From the NCBI RefSeq assembly GCF_003449035.1, contig NZ_QRGB01000001.1, positions 1,426,001-1,490,000 of the forward strand: DNA of 64,000 nucleotides, given 5' to 3'. Position 1 is the first letter of the stretch. The number at the start of each line of letters is the position of its first letter. This document shows, piece by piece, positions 1 through 8,044 of the stretch. This DNA is from Pedobacter indicus. Its GTDB lineage: Bacteria > Bacteroidota > Bacteroidia > Sphingobacteriales > Sphingobacteriaceae. The notes under the pieces are model-generated. The model saw only the letters and a program-made list of their open reading frames with translations. It was not told where the DNA came from and did no database searches. Position numbers and translations under genes: made by a program.

Positions 1-795
1 GCTCGAAACTGAATTTTCGAGCCTGAAAGAAACGCGGGCTTGACCTTCCTTTCCTTCTTTTGTGGTTACTAATATTACCCCATTAGCACCTCGTGCTCCG
101 TACAATGCCGTTGCTGTTGCATCTTTCATTATCGAAAAACTGGCAATATCGTCGGGATTTAGTCGAGCGAGATCGGTAGAAGTGAGTTCGATGTTATCTA
201 TTAGGATTAACGGGTCTTTTTTATATCCGAATGTGGTAACGCCACGAATAAAGAACTCTGCATTGTCAGCACCTGGTTCGCCGCTTCGTTGATAAGCAAT
301 GACTCCGGCCAGGCGCCCTGCAAGAGCGGTGGTTAGGTTACTCGAAGGAACTTTAAGCTCGCTAGGATTGATTGATGTAACAGAACCAATTAGGTCAGTA
401 CGTTTTTGTGTGCCAAATGCGACGACCACAGCCTCGCCTAACTGAGTAGAAGAAACTTGAAGTGTTACATCAATTGAGGTTTGATTGCCGATGACTATCT
501 CGTGTGGATCGAAACCAACCATGCTAAATACCAAGGTTGTATTGGGATTGTCTGGAACTTCCAGAATATATTTTCCGTTCAGATCGGTGGTCGTGCCCTT
601 TGTCGTATTTTTTATGGTGACGGAAACACCGGGGATCGGCCCGACGGAGTCTCTGACAGTGCCATATACTTCTTTCGTCTGTAAGATTTGCTCTTTGTCC
701 TGATCGATCTCATTTCCTTGGGCTTCAAAGGAAAGAACGGTGGACATGAGAATCAGAAAAGCAATACATCCAAAGAGTAATGAATTGTTCATCAT
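1..795 (-). CDS. SusC/RagA-type TonB-dependent outer membrane receptor, N-terminal part only
   Basis: Reading the minus strand from the ATG at 795 (a second ATG follows at once) gives 265 residues that run off the window start without a stop, about a quarter of a SusC protein. Residues 1-26 form a signal peptide. Residues about 43-115 are a carboxypeptidase-regulatory-like domain (VYGTVRDSVGPIPGV, then DLNGKY). The plug follows, with LGEAVVVAFGTQKR, FFIRGV, PLILIDN and LYGARGANGVILVTTK, all hallmarks of SusC. There is no STN domain before the regulatory-like domain, unlike the SusC at 51353, so sigma/anti-sigma signalling is not expected here. The LacI-type gene upstream is a better candidate regulator. 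The receptor should import an oligosaccharide with a SusD partner beyond the window; its substrate cannot be read. Confidence 0.93.
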   Translation of the reverse strand, partial: MMNNSLLFGCIAFLILMSTVLSFEAQGNEIDQDKEQILQTKEVYGTVRDSVGPIPGVSVTIKNTTKGTTTDLNGKYILEVPDNPNTTLVFSMVGFDPHEIVIGNQTSIDVTLQVSSTQLGEAVVVAFGTQKRTDLIGSVTSINPSELKVPSSNLTTALAGRLAGVIAYQRSGEPGADNAEFFIRGVTTFGYKKDPLILIDNIELTSTDLARLNPDDIASFSIMKDATATALYGARGANGVILVTTKEGKEGQARVSFRLENSVSS

Positions 796-821
796 ATCAC
801 TTTAATTTAGGTTAACGTATG

Positions 822-914
822 AATTGGTTTGTCCTAATGGTTTAGGTTAAAGCTATAGCGCTAAGTATTAATTGGTTGAATAGTATGTAAATTGGTTACT
901 TAAAGCAATTGGTA
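822..914. repeat. Four AATTGGTT direct repeats upstream of the SusC gene
   Basis: AATTGGTT occurs at 822-829, 870-877 and 890-897, with a fourth copy ending in A at 907-914. All lie in the 192-base gap between the receptor start (795) and the SDR stop (988). The two middle intervals are 20 and 17 bases. An 8-base palindrome TAGCGCTA sits at 856-863. The copies could be binding sites for a regulator of the receptor. This is inference from position and repetition; the sequence is A+T rich, so chance is possible. Confidence 0.35.
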
Positions 915-987
915 TTTTATTGATAGCTGTGTATCAGTGTTTCGATGTGCCTCCTATTTTAATATTTACAAATAATGCTTATTGATG

Positions 988-1809
988 TTAAACACCACTA
1001 AAAGCATTGAAACCGCCATCCACTAGAATCGTTTCTCCCGTAACAAAGCCTGATGCGTCGCTCAGGAGAAAAATCAACGTTCCCGTTAGTTCTTCTGGTT
1101 TACCTAATCGCCTATAGGGTGTATTATCTATAAATTGTTTTGTTCTTTGTGTGTAATTGCCGGCGGAATCGATCAGTAGGTCTCTATTTTGTTCGGTTAA
1201 AAATACACCTGGTGCGATTCCGTTAACGCGGACGCCATCTCCATAACGTAATGCTAATTCAGACGCCATCCATCTCGTGTAACCTTCGATTGCCGACTTG
1301 GCCATTGTATACCCCAGCCCTCTGGTGATCGCCTGCTGCGCTGCTAGAGATGAGATATTAACGATGGATCCCTTGCCTTTTTCCGCGATAACCTGACCGA
1401 AAATATGGGTAGGTATGACTGTGCCAAAAAGGTTAAGATCTACGGCTTTTTTGGTGTCTTCTATTTTGGCACTGAATAAATTTTGATCTGGCTGTATTGT
1501 TGCGCCAGCGATGTTGCCTCCCGCAGCATTTACCAGGCCGTCAATGGTTCCCCATTTGTCTATAATATCTTCTTTGGCCCGACGGATCTCGTCTTCAGAG
1601 AGCACATCGGCTAAAATGTAGAAAGCTTGCCCGCCGATGGCTTCTATTTCAGAAACTCGTTTTTGCGCACGCTCCTTGTTACGACCTAGAACAACCACCT
1701 TTGCACCAGCCCGTGCTACTTCTAAAGAAAAGGAAGCTCCCAAAACACCGGTCGCCCCGCTAATAACGATCACTTTGTTCTCCAATGAAAACTGTTGTAG
1801 TCCTTGCAT
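988..1809 (-). CDS. SDR-family oxidoreductase, possibly D-mannonate/fructuronate oxidoreductase type
   Basis: This 273-residue classical short-chain dehydrogenase has the nucleotide-binding motif GATGVLG (residues 18-24), NAAG (94-97), and catalytic Ser153/154, Tyr167 and Lys171 (YTMAK). It ends with the usual GFVTGETILVDGGF segment. Such enzymes oxidise or reduce a hydroxyl group using NAD(P). Between the SusC receptor and a LacI-type regulator it most likely handles a sugar or sugar acid taken up by this locus. Its overall sequence reminds me of the SDR D-mannonate oxidoreductases of Bacteroidota, but no uxuA or uxaC is in view, so the substrate stays open. The ATG at 1809 gives a normal family length. 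The 114 bases up to the LacI gene may hold its own promoter. Confidence 0.85.
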   Translation of the reverse strand: MQGLQQFSLENKVIVISGATGVLGASFSLEVARAGAKVVVLGRNKERAQKRVSEIEAIGGQAFYILADVLSEDEIRRAKEDIIDKWGTIDGLVNAAGGNIAGATIQPDQNLFSAKIEDTKKAVDLNLFGTVIPTHIFGQVIAEKGKGSIVNISSLAAQQAITRGLGYTMAKSAIEGYTRWMASELALRYGDGVRVNGIAPGVFLTEQNRDLLIDSAGNYTQRTKQFIDNTPYRRLGKPEELTGTLIFLLSDASGFVTGETILVDGGFNAFSGV

Positions 1810-1923
1810 GTATGGATGTCTGATTTAGTATGATAATTTACCCTATTACAAATAAAAAAGTAATTAAAGAGATAAGAAAGCTAATTTGTGTCAATGATAA
1901 TTGAATTTGTCTCAAGAACTCTG

Positions 1924-2949
1924 TTATCTTTTCTGTGAGGATTTCCGGACAATTAGTTCTGTGTCTAATATAATTGTACTCGTGATACTTGTATTTTCTT
2001 TTTGTTCTAATTGATTAACCAGAATTCTCGCAACACTTTCTCCCATTTCTTTACCCGGATAGTTAATCGTACTGATAGGCGGTTCCGTTACTTTTGAGAT
2101 TAGGTCATTGTTAAAGCCAATGACAGCGACGTCTTCTGGAACTCGGAGTCCGGCTTCTTTAAGTTTCACGATCGTAAATGCAGCCGCGAAGTCATTTGCT
2201 ATGAAGATACCGTCTGGCAGGGGTTTTCTTTTTAAAATATCATTTTCTAAACAATCGCGAATATCTTCTTCGCGTAATGTGTTGGAAATCACCGAATCGG
2301 AGGTGAGAGCTAGTCCATTGTCTTCGATTGCCTTTTTGAACCCTGAGAGCCTGTCATTATATACGTTCCTCGTCAAATTGCCCGTGATGTGTAGGATATT
2401 TCTACAACCTTGTTCTATTAAATGAGTTGTCGCTGTATGTCCAGCTTTGAAATTGTCAATTACAACTTTAGTTGTTAGAGGGTTATCCGTGACACGATCA
2501 AAAAAGATTAAAGGAATGCCCTTGTCGACAAACATATCCAAGTGTTTGAAATCTTTGGTTTCATTAGAAAGAGATATGATTAATCCGTCGACACGACTGT
2601 TATACATGGTGCTCGCATTGGTTTGTTCTTTTTCCTGTGATTCGAAAGACTGACTGATAATCAGATTGTAACCAGCATTGTTAGCAACTTTTTCGATCCC
2701 CGAGATTACAGAGGACATAAAAAGACTATCTAATTTAGGTATAATGACGCCAATCGTATTGGTTCGTTGCTTTCGGAGGTTACTTGCAAATTTATTAGAT
2801 CTATAACCGAGTTCGAAGGCCAAGTCATTGATTTTCTGCTTCGTGTTTTTGTTAATTGCCGGGTGATCCTGAAGTCCTCTGCTGACCGTCGAGGGTGAAA
2901 GCTTTAATTTTTCAGCTATATCATAGATTGTGATTTCTTTTTTATTCAT
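1924..2949 (-). CDS. LacI/GalR-family transcriptional regulator
   Basis: The product is 341 residues from the ATG at 2949, beginning MNKKEITIYDIAEKLKLS. The start is chosen because the LacI helix-turn-helix (IYDIAEKLKLSPSTVSRGL) must lie at the very N-terminus. A longer reading from a TTG at 3033 adds 28 residues with no family counterpart. The hinge and periplasmic-binding-protein-like effector domain follow (TIGVIIPKLDSLFMSSV, VDGLIIS, DGIFIANDFAAA, IGFNND), so it binds a sugar-like ligand. It precedes the SDR and SusC genes in the same direction and probably controls them. A palindrome at 3007-3016, just upstream of its start, could be its own operator. Confidence 0.93.
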   Translation of the reverse strand: MNKKEITIYDIAEKLKLSPSTVSRGLQDHPAINKNTKQKINDLAFELGYRSNKFASNLRKQRTNTIGVIIPKLDSLFMSSVISGIEKVANNAGYNLIISQSFESQEKEQTNASTMYNSRVDGLIISLSNETKDFKHLDMFVDKGIPLIFFDRVTDNPLTTKVVIDNFKAGHTATTHLIEQGCRNILHITGNLTRNVYNDRLSGFKKAIEDNGLALTSDSVISNTLREEDIRDCLENDILKRKPLPDGIFIANDFAAAFTIVKLKEAGLRVPEDVAVIGFNNDLISKVTEPPISTINYPGKEMGESVARILVNQLEQKENTSITSTIILDTELIVRKSSQKR

Positions 2950-3006
2950 TCCTCGGTATTTTGATCGGTTAATAATCTCTAAATTTAAAAAAGCTTTTTG
3001 TAAATT

Positions 3007-3016
3007 CAATCGATTG
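3007..3016. promoter_or_regulatory. CG-centred palindrome, candidate LacI-family operator
   Basis: CAATCGATTG is a perfect 10-base palindrome with a central CG, as LacI/GalR operators usually have. It lies 58 bases upstream of the LacI-type start and between that gene and the divergent agmatinase-like gene, so it could serve autoregulation or shared control. The assignment rests on position and symmetry only. Confidence 0.35.
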
Positions 3017-3037
3017 CACGTGAAGAATAACAATCCG

Positions 3038-3070
3038 TTGGCATAAATTATACGAAATGTCTTATTTTTG
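3038..3070 (+). promoter_or_regulatory. Candidate Bacteroidota promoter for the agmatinase-like gene
   Basis: TATTTTTG at 3063-3070 fits the -7 consensus TAnnTTTG. A TTG at 3038-3040 lies 22 bases upstream, slightly more than the usual 19-21. Transcription would start near 3076, about 20 bases before the ATG at 3098. Confidence 0.35.
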
Positions 3071-3097
3071 AACGATTATTTCAAATAAATTCCACTG

Positions 3098-4180
3098 ATG
3101 ACGAATAAACAACAAAAAATCGCTGAGTTTGATCCGAACCAACCCGGCGCAGCAGATGCATCCATATTTGGACTGCCGTTTAACGCTGACGAAAGTGAGA
3201 TCATCGTTATCGCAGTACCTTGCGAGGTTACAGTGAGTTATGGCGATGGGGCTTCTTTGGGACCTAATGCTATTTTGGATGCCTCTTATCAGATGGATTT
3301 ATATAATCAAGCATATCCAGAGTTGTGGAAGCTGGGAATCTTTGTGGATGAGGGTCTTGCTTCCGATTGGATGCTCAAAAATTCGACTTTAAAAGAAAAG
3401 GCTCAGTCCGTCATTGAAGTACTTGAAGCGGGAGGTAGTATTGATTCACATCCAGGTTTAAGAGCTAATCTGCTCGAAATTAATAAAGCGTGTGAGCATT
3501 TGAATAGCGATGTGAAAGAGCGTGTTTTATATTGGAAGAAACAGGGAAAAAAAGTAGCCTTATTGGGTGGCGACCACAGCACGCCTTTGGGGTACTATCA
3601 GGCTCTTGCTGAGAGTTATGAAAGCTTTGGTATATTGCATCTAGATGCACATATGGACCTACGGATTGCTTACGAAGGTTTTACATATTCTCATGCCTCA
3701 ATTATGTACAATGCCTTGCAGTTACCAGCCATTGAAAAACTTGTGCAAGTAGGAATACGCGACTTTTGCGAACAGGAAGTATCTGTTGTGAAGTCATCTG
3801 CGGGTAAGGTTAAGGTCTTTACAGATAATTACCTAAAAGAAAATGCTTTTGATGGCTGGAGTTGGAAAGAACAATGCAGGGAGATTATTGAAATGCTTCC
3901 CGAAAATGTGGCTATTAGCTGTGATATCGATAGTTTGTACCAATGGTATTGTCCGAATACAGGAACACCCGTACCAGGTGGATTATCTTTTGAACAGGTC
4001 AGCTATTTGATTCATGAGTTGGCAAAGAGTAAAAAGATAATCATTGGCTTCGATTTAGTAGAGGTGTCACCGGGCGAAGATAGTTGGGACGGGAATGTCG
4101 GAGCGCGTTTGCTTTTTAATCTTTGTGGCGCGTTTGCTAAGTCACAGGGACTGAAGGTAGGGGAACCACTTGTTTTTTAG
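3098..4180 (+). CDS. Agmatinase/arginase-family ureohydrolase
   Basis: This 360-residue protein belongs to the manganese-dependent ureohydrolases, which release urea or a related group from guanidino compounds. Metal-binding motifs are GGDHS (157-161), DAHMD (183-187) and DID (276-278). The segment after DID reads SLYQWYCPNTGTPVPGG; most relatives have GLDP there, so the active-site edge is altered. It matches the longer 'agmatinase family protein' group of Bacteroidota, which has an N-terminal extension compared with enzymes of about 300 residues. It stands alone on the plus strand, with its stop overlapping the convergent DUF2490 gene by 4 bases. The substrate (agmatine, formiminoglutamate or another) cannot be decided. 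Confidence 0.88.
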   Translation: MTNKQQKIAEFDPNQPGAADASIFGLPFNADESEIIVIAVPCEVTVSYGDGASLGPNAILDASYQMDLYNQAYPELWKLGIFVDEGLASDWMLKNSTLKEKAQSVIEVLEAGGSIDSHPGLRANLLEINKACEHLNSDVKERVLYWKKQGKKVALLGGDHSTPLGYYQALAESYESFGILHLDAHMDLRIAYEGFTYSHASIMYNALQLPAIEKLVQVGIRDFCEQEVSVVKSSAGKVKVFTDNYLKENAFDGWSWKEQCREIIEMLPENVAISCDIDSLYQWYCPNTGTPVPGGLSFEQVSYLIHELAKSKKIIIGFDLVEVSPGEDSWDGNVGARLLFNLCGAFAKSQGLKVGEPLVF

Positions 4181-4857
4181 AAACTGTGATAAAAGCCGAT
4201 AGTTAACCAAAGGAGGTGTTCAGTATTAGAGCCAATAAGCTCTTCTGCACGGTAATCGAATCCTGTCTCAAGTTGTGTATTATCGGTGAGATTGTATCCA
4301 ACTGATGAGCCTGCTCTTATCTCTAAATTACCGACCTGATCTTTCAAAATTCCGACGTATTCATTGCTGAATTTAAGATAAAATTCTTTCGGATCAACTT
4401 CCAGCCCGTTTAATGGCTTTTCCAGACTAATCCGATACCTTAGCCGATATTGGGTAGCTTCGTTTTCCTCTAGAGTTTGGTCGGTTCTAAACCGATGGGC
4501 TAAATTGATACCAGTGAGTTCTCGGCTAAAACTGTATTGCTGAATAAACCGATGAACAAAAGATCCGTCAATATCTTGCCTTCGTATCATGTAACCTGCT
4601 CCCAAACCTTTTAACACTCCTTTATCTCGAGTAATAATGACGTCCAGGTCAGTTCTTTCAAATTCTACACGACCACCAGTGCCATCGTAAGGGTTTTGGT
4701 AAAGAATTTGACGGTTCTCTAATTTAGAGTTTACTTTCCAACCATCAGTTAATTTGAAGTCGACATTGATTTGGGGCATAATTCCAAATCTGTTCTGAGC
4801 AAAGCTTGCTTGAAAAACACAGATAAACAGAAAGAAAAGAATTAAGATTGGTCTCAT
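4177..4857 (-). CDS. DUF2490-like outer membrane beta-barrel protein
   Basis: A 226-residue protein with a signal peptide ending near residue 20 (FQASFAQ). The rest is a series of alternating amphipathic strands ending in an aromatic, GFYHSF, typical of outer membrane barrels. Phrases such as ENRQILYQNP and the C-terminal TGFDYRAEEL with LWLTIGFYHSF resemble the DUF2490 family, whose function is not established. It lies 21 bases downstream of another exported protein gene on the same strand, so the two probably form a unit. Confidence 0.75.
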   Translation of the reverse strand: MRPILILFFLFICVFQASFAQNRFGIMPQINVDFKLTDGWKVNSKLENRQILYQNPYDGTGGRVEFERTDLDVIITRDKGVLKGLGAGYMIRRQDIDGSFVHRFIQQYSFSRELTGINLAHRFRTDQTLEENEATQYRLRYRISLEKPLNGLEVDPKEFYLKFSNEYVGILKDQVGNLEIRAGSSVGYNLTDNTQLETGFDYRAEELIGSNTEHLLWLTIGFYHSF

Positions 4858-4878
4858 GGACGTATTTAACGAAGGTTT

Positions 4879-5454
4879 TTAATAAATTAAATGATTGAGG
4901 TTTCTTGATATTATTTTTTTTGTTTTAATGTGTTCACCCGTGTCTGAAAATATAGCTTCATAGGATTGTCTATCGCCATCTTTTCTTCCCGAGAATACGA
5001 TTTCGTAATTAACTTCATACTGTTGACTCTGCGTTTCTTTTAAGAGAACTGACCGCAACAAGTTTGCATCTCCAATCCACTGAATTTGAATTTTGCGGAT
5101 TTTATAACGATCGTAATTTCCTTGAAAATAATCTGTTATTTTTTGTTGTGCTCGTATGGGAAGTTGATCAAAACGTTGTATAAATTCTATATCCTGAAGA
5201 TTACCTAAGGTGTCAAATTTGATACTATAAATTGTTCTGTTTTCTTTTATTTTCGCTTCTACAGCCATGCCTTCCAGATTCTCTTCTAAATACCACTTTA
5301 TTTTTTGAGACCCCGAGAAGATGCTTTCTACGTAGTCTGTTGCTTTCATAGATACCTCTGAACTTTTGATTCGCGATTCTTTTTCGAATTTATCTTGTGA
5401 ATAAAGCGAATTAACCATTAAAAATAGAACAACCAATAACCATGTATGCTTCAT
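4879..5454 (-). CDS. Exported hypothetical protein
   Basis: A 191-residue protein with a clear signal peptide (residues 1-19, ending SLYSQ). The mature part looks like PepSY-like or putative beta-lactamase-inhibitor-like folds of Bacteroidota: TDYVESIFSGSQKIKWYLEENLEG, then strands around IYSIKFDTLGNLQDIEFI. I do not recognise a specific family. It should be periplasmic or attached to the envelope. It is followed after 24 bases by the start-side neighbour's stop region of the DUF2490 gene's operon partner, with which it is probably co-transcribed. Confidence 0.6.
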   Translation of the reverse strand: MKHTWLLVVLFLMVNSLYSQDKFEKESRIKSSEVSMKATDYVESIFSGSQKIKWYLEENLEGMAVEAKIKENRTIYSIKFDTLGNLQDIEFIQRFDQLPIRAQQKITDYFQGNYDRYKIRKIQIQWIGDANLLRSVLLKETQSQQYEVNYEIVFSGRKDGDRQSYEAIFSDTGEHIKTKKIISRNLNHLIY

Positions 5455-5619
5455 AATATTTACCCATTTTAAATATCTCGCAAGATATTAATAGGTTTCA
5501 TTTTCCTTTTATAGACTATTGTTATCAAATAGTTAACTGTATGTTAATAATCTAGCTGCAAATATATACGATATAATTAGTTTTTCTGTATCTGCCTAGG
5601 CAGTTTCTGAATATGTTCT

Positions 5620-5627
5620 TAACTTTG
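5620..5627 (+). promoter_or_regulatory. Possible -7 box at the WalJ-like gene
   Basis: TAACTTTG fits TAnnTTTG and ends only 4 bases before the ATG at 5632, so a transcript from it would be nearly leaderless. I see no matching TTTG at the -33 position, so confidence is low. Confidence 0.25.
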
Positions 5628-5631
5628 TGAT

Positions 5632-6447
5632 ATGCCCTTATTTATTTCATCGCTCAATTCGGGAAGCAACGGCAATTGTTATTACATAGCAAACGATAAC
5701 GAAGCAATTTTGATAGATGTGGGAATTTCTTGCCGTGAAATCGAGAAGCGAATGAAGCGATTGGAACTTTCTATGACGAAAGTAAGAGCAATCTTTATTA
5801 GTCACGAGCACTCTGATCATATTCGTGGATTGCGTGTATTGGCTAAGAAATATCAAATTTTGATTTACATTACACCCAAAACACTTATTTATAGTCGTCT
5901 TGCTCTCGAAGAGCATTTGATTAGGTCTTTTAAGGCTTTTGACATAATTAGAATAGGTGACCTAGAAGTTTATGCTTTTCCGAAGGCGCATGATGCAATT
6001 GATCCGCATAGCTTCCTAGTTTCGGGTGAAGGTGTGAACATCGGCGTATTCACGGATATCGGTGAGGTTTGCAATCAGTTGGTTACAAACTTTAAACGTT
6101 GTCATGCTGTTTTCCTGGAAACAAACTATGATGACGAAATGCTTGATAGCGGTAACTATCCTTTTTACCTAAAGCACAGGATCAGAGGGGGGAAGGGGCA
6201 CTTGTCAAATAAGAAGGCACTGGACTTGTTTGTAAGTCATCGTCCTTCTTATTTAAGTCATGTATTTTTATCACATCTATCGGCCAATAATAACTGTCCT
6301 CTTACTGTTCAAAATTTATTTGCTGAATATGCAGATAACGTTGAAATTATTTTGGCTCCAAGAAGTCAAGAAACATCTGTGTATTGTATAGAGGCTACAA
6401 GTGTCGAATCTACATTTTTATCACCGAGTCGTGCACGACAACTTTAG
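5632..6447 (+). CDS. MBL-fold metallo-hydrolase, YycJ/WalJ-like
   Basis: A 271-residue metallo-beta-lactamase-fold protein. The metal-binding motif HEHSDH is at residues 58-63, preceded by the N-terminal NSGSNGNCYYIA that is typical of the YycJ/WalJ group. Later ligand regions are KAHDAIDPHSF and HVFLSHLSANNN. Members are cytoplasmic and thought to act as nucleases linked to cell-wall or DNA metabolism in Firmicutes; in Bacteroidota the role is not known. It is a single gene on the plus strand between two minus-strand groups. Its last 38 bases overlap the convergent Dabb-domain gene. Confidence 0.87.
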   Translation: MPLFISSLNSGSNGNCYYIANDNEAILIDVGISCREIEKRMKRLELSMTKVRAIFISHEHSDHIRGLRVLAKKYQILIYITPKTLIYSRLALEEHLIRSFKAFDIIRIGDLEVYAFPKAHDAIDPHSFLVSGEGVNIGVFTDIGEVCNQLVTNFKRCHAVFLETNYDDEMLDSGNYPFYLKHRIRGGKGHLSNKKALDLFVSHRPSYLSHVFLSHLSANNNCPLTVQNLFAEYADNVEIILAPRSQETSVYCIEATSVESTFLSPSRARQL

Positions 6448-6823
6448 TCCAATTTTTACTGTACTTATCAATAGCCGCTAAATGAATTGGGTGATTTTCA
6501 TAAGTATCGACGTCCTCCATGGTGTCGAAATATACGAGAAGATTATAGGAAAAACTATTGTCTACAACATCTCTTTGATGAGTGTTAGCCGGAGGGCCAT
6601 AGTGTAATGACTTGATATTTGGTATGGATTTTAACTCTTCAAAAAATCCGGTAAAGTCGTTTACTTCTTGTTTTGTAAGATCATCTTTGAGCCAGAAAAG
6701 CACATAGTGTGCAATTACCTCTTTTTCTTTTTTGGATGCCATGGTTTCTGTGATTGTTCCAGTGAGTATGCTGCCAGTTACAGCTGTAGCAGCTAGGTTT
6801 TTAATAAATTTTCTTCTCTCCAT
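6410..6823 (-). CDS. Dabb-domain protein with a twin-arginine signal
   Basis: A 137-residue protein. Residues 1-29 carry ERRKFIKNLA, a twin-arginine-type export signal followed by a hydrophobic stretch. The mature part is a stress-responsive alpha/beta-barrel (Dabb) domain: IAHYVLFWLKDDLT, IPNIKSLHYGPPA, SYNLLVYFDTMEDVDTYENH. Dabb domains form small dimers, some of which bind or protect labile molecules; the ligand here is unknown. Export by the Tat route would mean that it folds in the cytoplasm first. The 3' end overlaps the opposite-strand WalJ-like gene by 38 bases. Confidence 0.8.
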   Translation of the reverse strand: MERRKFIKNLAATAVTGSILTGTITETMASKKEKEVIAHYVLFWLKDDLTKQEVNDFTGFFEELKSIPNIKSLHYGPPANTHQRDVVDNSFSYNLLVYFDTMEDVDTYENHPIHLAAIDKYSKNWTKVVVHDSVIKM

Positions 6824-6885
6824 TCTTTGTTTAATAATTAATCAACTTGAAATAAAGATAAGAATTCCTAGTAATATAGTGGAGA

Positions 6886-7890
6886 TTAAACTGCTTTTAA
6901 TTCGCTGAGTAACTTAAAAGAATGGAGCCTAGCTTGAAGATCATAGATATAAGAGACCGTCATGAGCTCGTCGATCTGAGTTTTGCCTATGAATGAATCG
7001 ATTTCCCCTTTTATTTTATCAGGGGTCCCGGTGAAGGTATAGGAAATCATTTGTTGTAAAGCAGCTTCTTCCATTGGATCTATTAAAAAATCGTCGGGGT
7101 CGACGGGTGCTTGTAGCTTTTCTCTTTTGCCGGTGATAACGCCTAAGAACATGTTCTTAAAAGAAGTAGCTAGTTTTTGAGCCTCTTTATCCGAGTCCGC
7201 TGCGATTACGTTTACGCAAGCCATCGTATAGGGTTCTTTTAGCTGTGAGGATGGCCGGAAGTTCTGGTGATAAATTGATAGGGCATGGTGCAATTGTGCT
7301 GGGGCGAAGTGACTGGCAAATGCGTAAGGTAGCCCTAGGGCGGCAGCTAAATGTGCGCTGTCGGTACTAGATCCTAATATCCAGATTGGAATATCCAGTC
7401 CTTCTCCTGGAATTGCCCGTACTCTTCCATGACGGTTCTCAGCCGATAAATAGGTTTGAAGTTCTTGGACATTCTTAGGAAATTCCATTGCAGCTCTCTG
7501 CTCTCGTCGCAGGGCCATTGCAGTCAACTGATCGGTACCAGGAGCACGCCCTAATCCTAAGTCGATTCGGTTAGGGAATAGGGTCGCCAAGGTGCCGAAT
7601 TGTTCGGCAACGATAAGAGGTGCATGGTTTGGCAGCATGATTCCGCCAGAACCTACTCTAATTGTGGAGGTTCCCTGAGCAATATGAGCGATTAAAATCG
7701 CAGTTGCTGAGCTGGCCACACCTTCCATATTGTGATGTTCGGCAAACCAGTACCGATGATAGCCAAGCTCTTCAACATATTGGGCTACTTTTAAACTACT
7801 CTTGAAGGTGTCGGCAGGGGTAAAACCCTCTAAAACTGGTGCTAAGTCGAGTACGGAAAGTTGAATGTCTTTTATGGATTCTTTCTTCAT
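6886..7890 (-). CDS. LLM-class flavin-dependent oxidoreductase (YhbW-like)
   Basis: A 334-residue luciferase-like monooxygenase fold. Visible family segments are [12 protein letters not shown] at the start, [21 protein letters not shown] (residues about 45-65), [16 protein letters not shown], and [13 protein letters not shown]. These proteins use FMN or F420 to oxidise varied substrates; the YhbW group to which this sequence is closest has no firm substrate. A 62-base gap separates it from the Dabb gene downstream, so the two could be co-transcribed. Upstream lie 154 bases with an inverted repeat. Confidence 0.88.
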   Translation of the reverse strand: MKKESIKDIQLSVLDLAPVLEGFTPADTFKSSLKVAQYVEELGYHRYWFAEHHNMEGVASSATAILIAHIAQGTSTIRVGSGGIMLPNHAPLIVAEQFGTLATLFPNRIDLGLGRAPGTDQLTAMALRREQRAAMEFPKNVQELQTYLSAENRHGRVRAIPGEGLDIPIWILGSSTDSAHLAAALGLPYAFASHFAPAQLHHALSIYHQNFRPSSQLKEPYTMACVNVIAADSDKEAQKLATSFKNMFLGVITGKREKLQAPVDPDDFLIDPMEEAALQQMISYTFTGTPDKIKGEIDSFIGKTQIDELMTVSYIYDLQARLHSFKLLSELKAV

Positions 7891-7945
7891 GTCTTCTATC
7901 TGGATAATATTGATGGGTAACTCAAAGTTATCAAATAGAAAATGA

Positions 7946-7993
7946 GGAAGAGAAAGCAGATGGAAAATTTACTTCCTGAAGACTTTCTCTTCC
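7946..7993. repeat. 11-base inverted repeat between LLM oxidoreductase and methyltransferase genes
   Basis: GGAAGAGAAAG at 7946-7956 is perfectly repeated in inverted form at 7983-7993 with a 26-base spacer. Read on the minus strand it follows the methyltransferase stop by about 50 bases and is followed by a weak T-rich stretch. It may be a poor terminator or an mRNA end-protecting hairpin. Confidence 0.4.
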
Positions 7994-8044
7994 CATGGAA
8001 GTTACCATACAAAAGTATAGTGACTTTCGCAGTTTTATTATGAT

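Noticed and set aside
2950-3033. Longer LacI-type protein from a TTG at 3033
   Set aside because: The DNA-binding helix-turn-helix would be displaced by 28 residues with no family counterpart; the ATG at 2949 is better.
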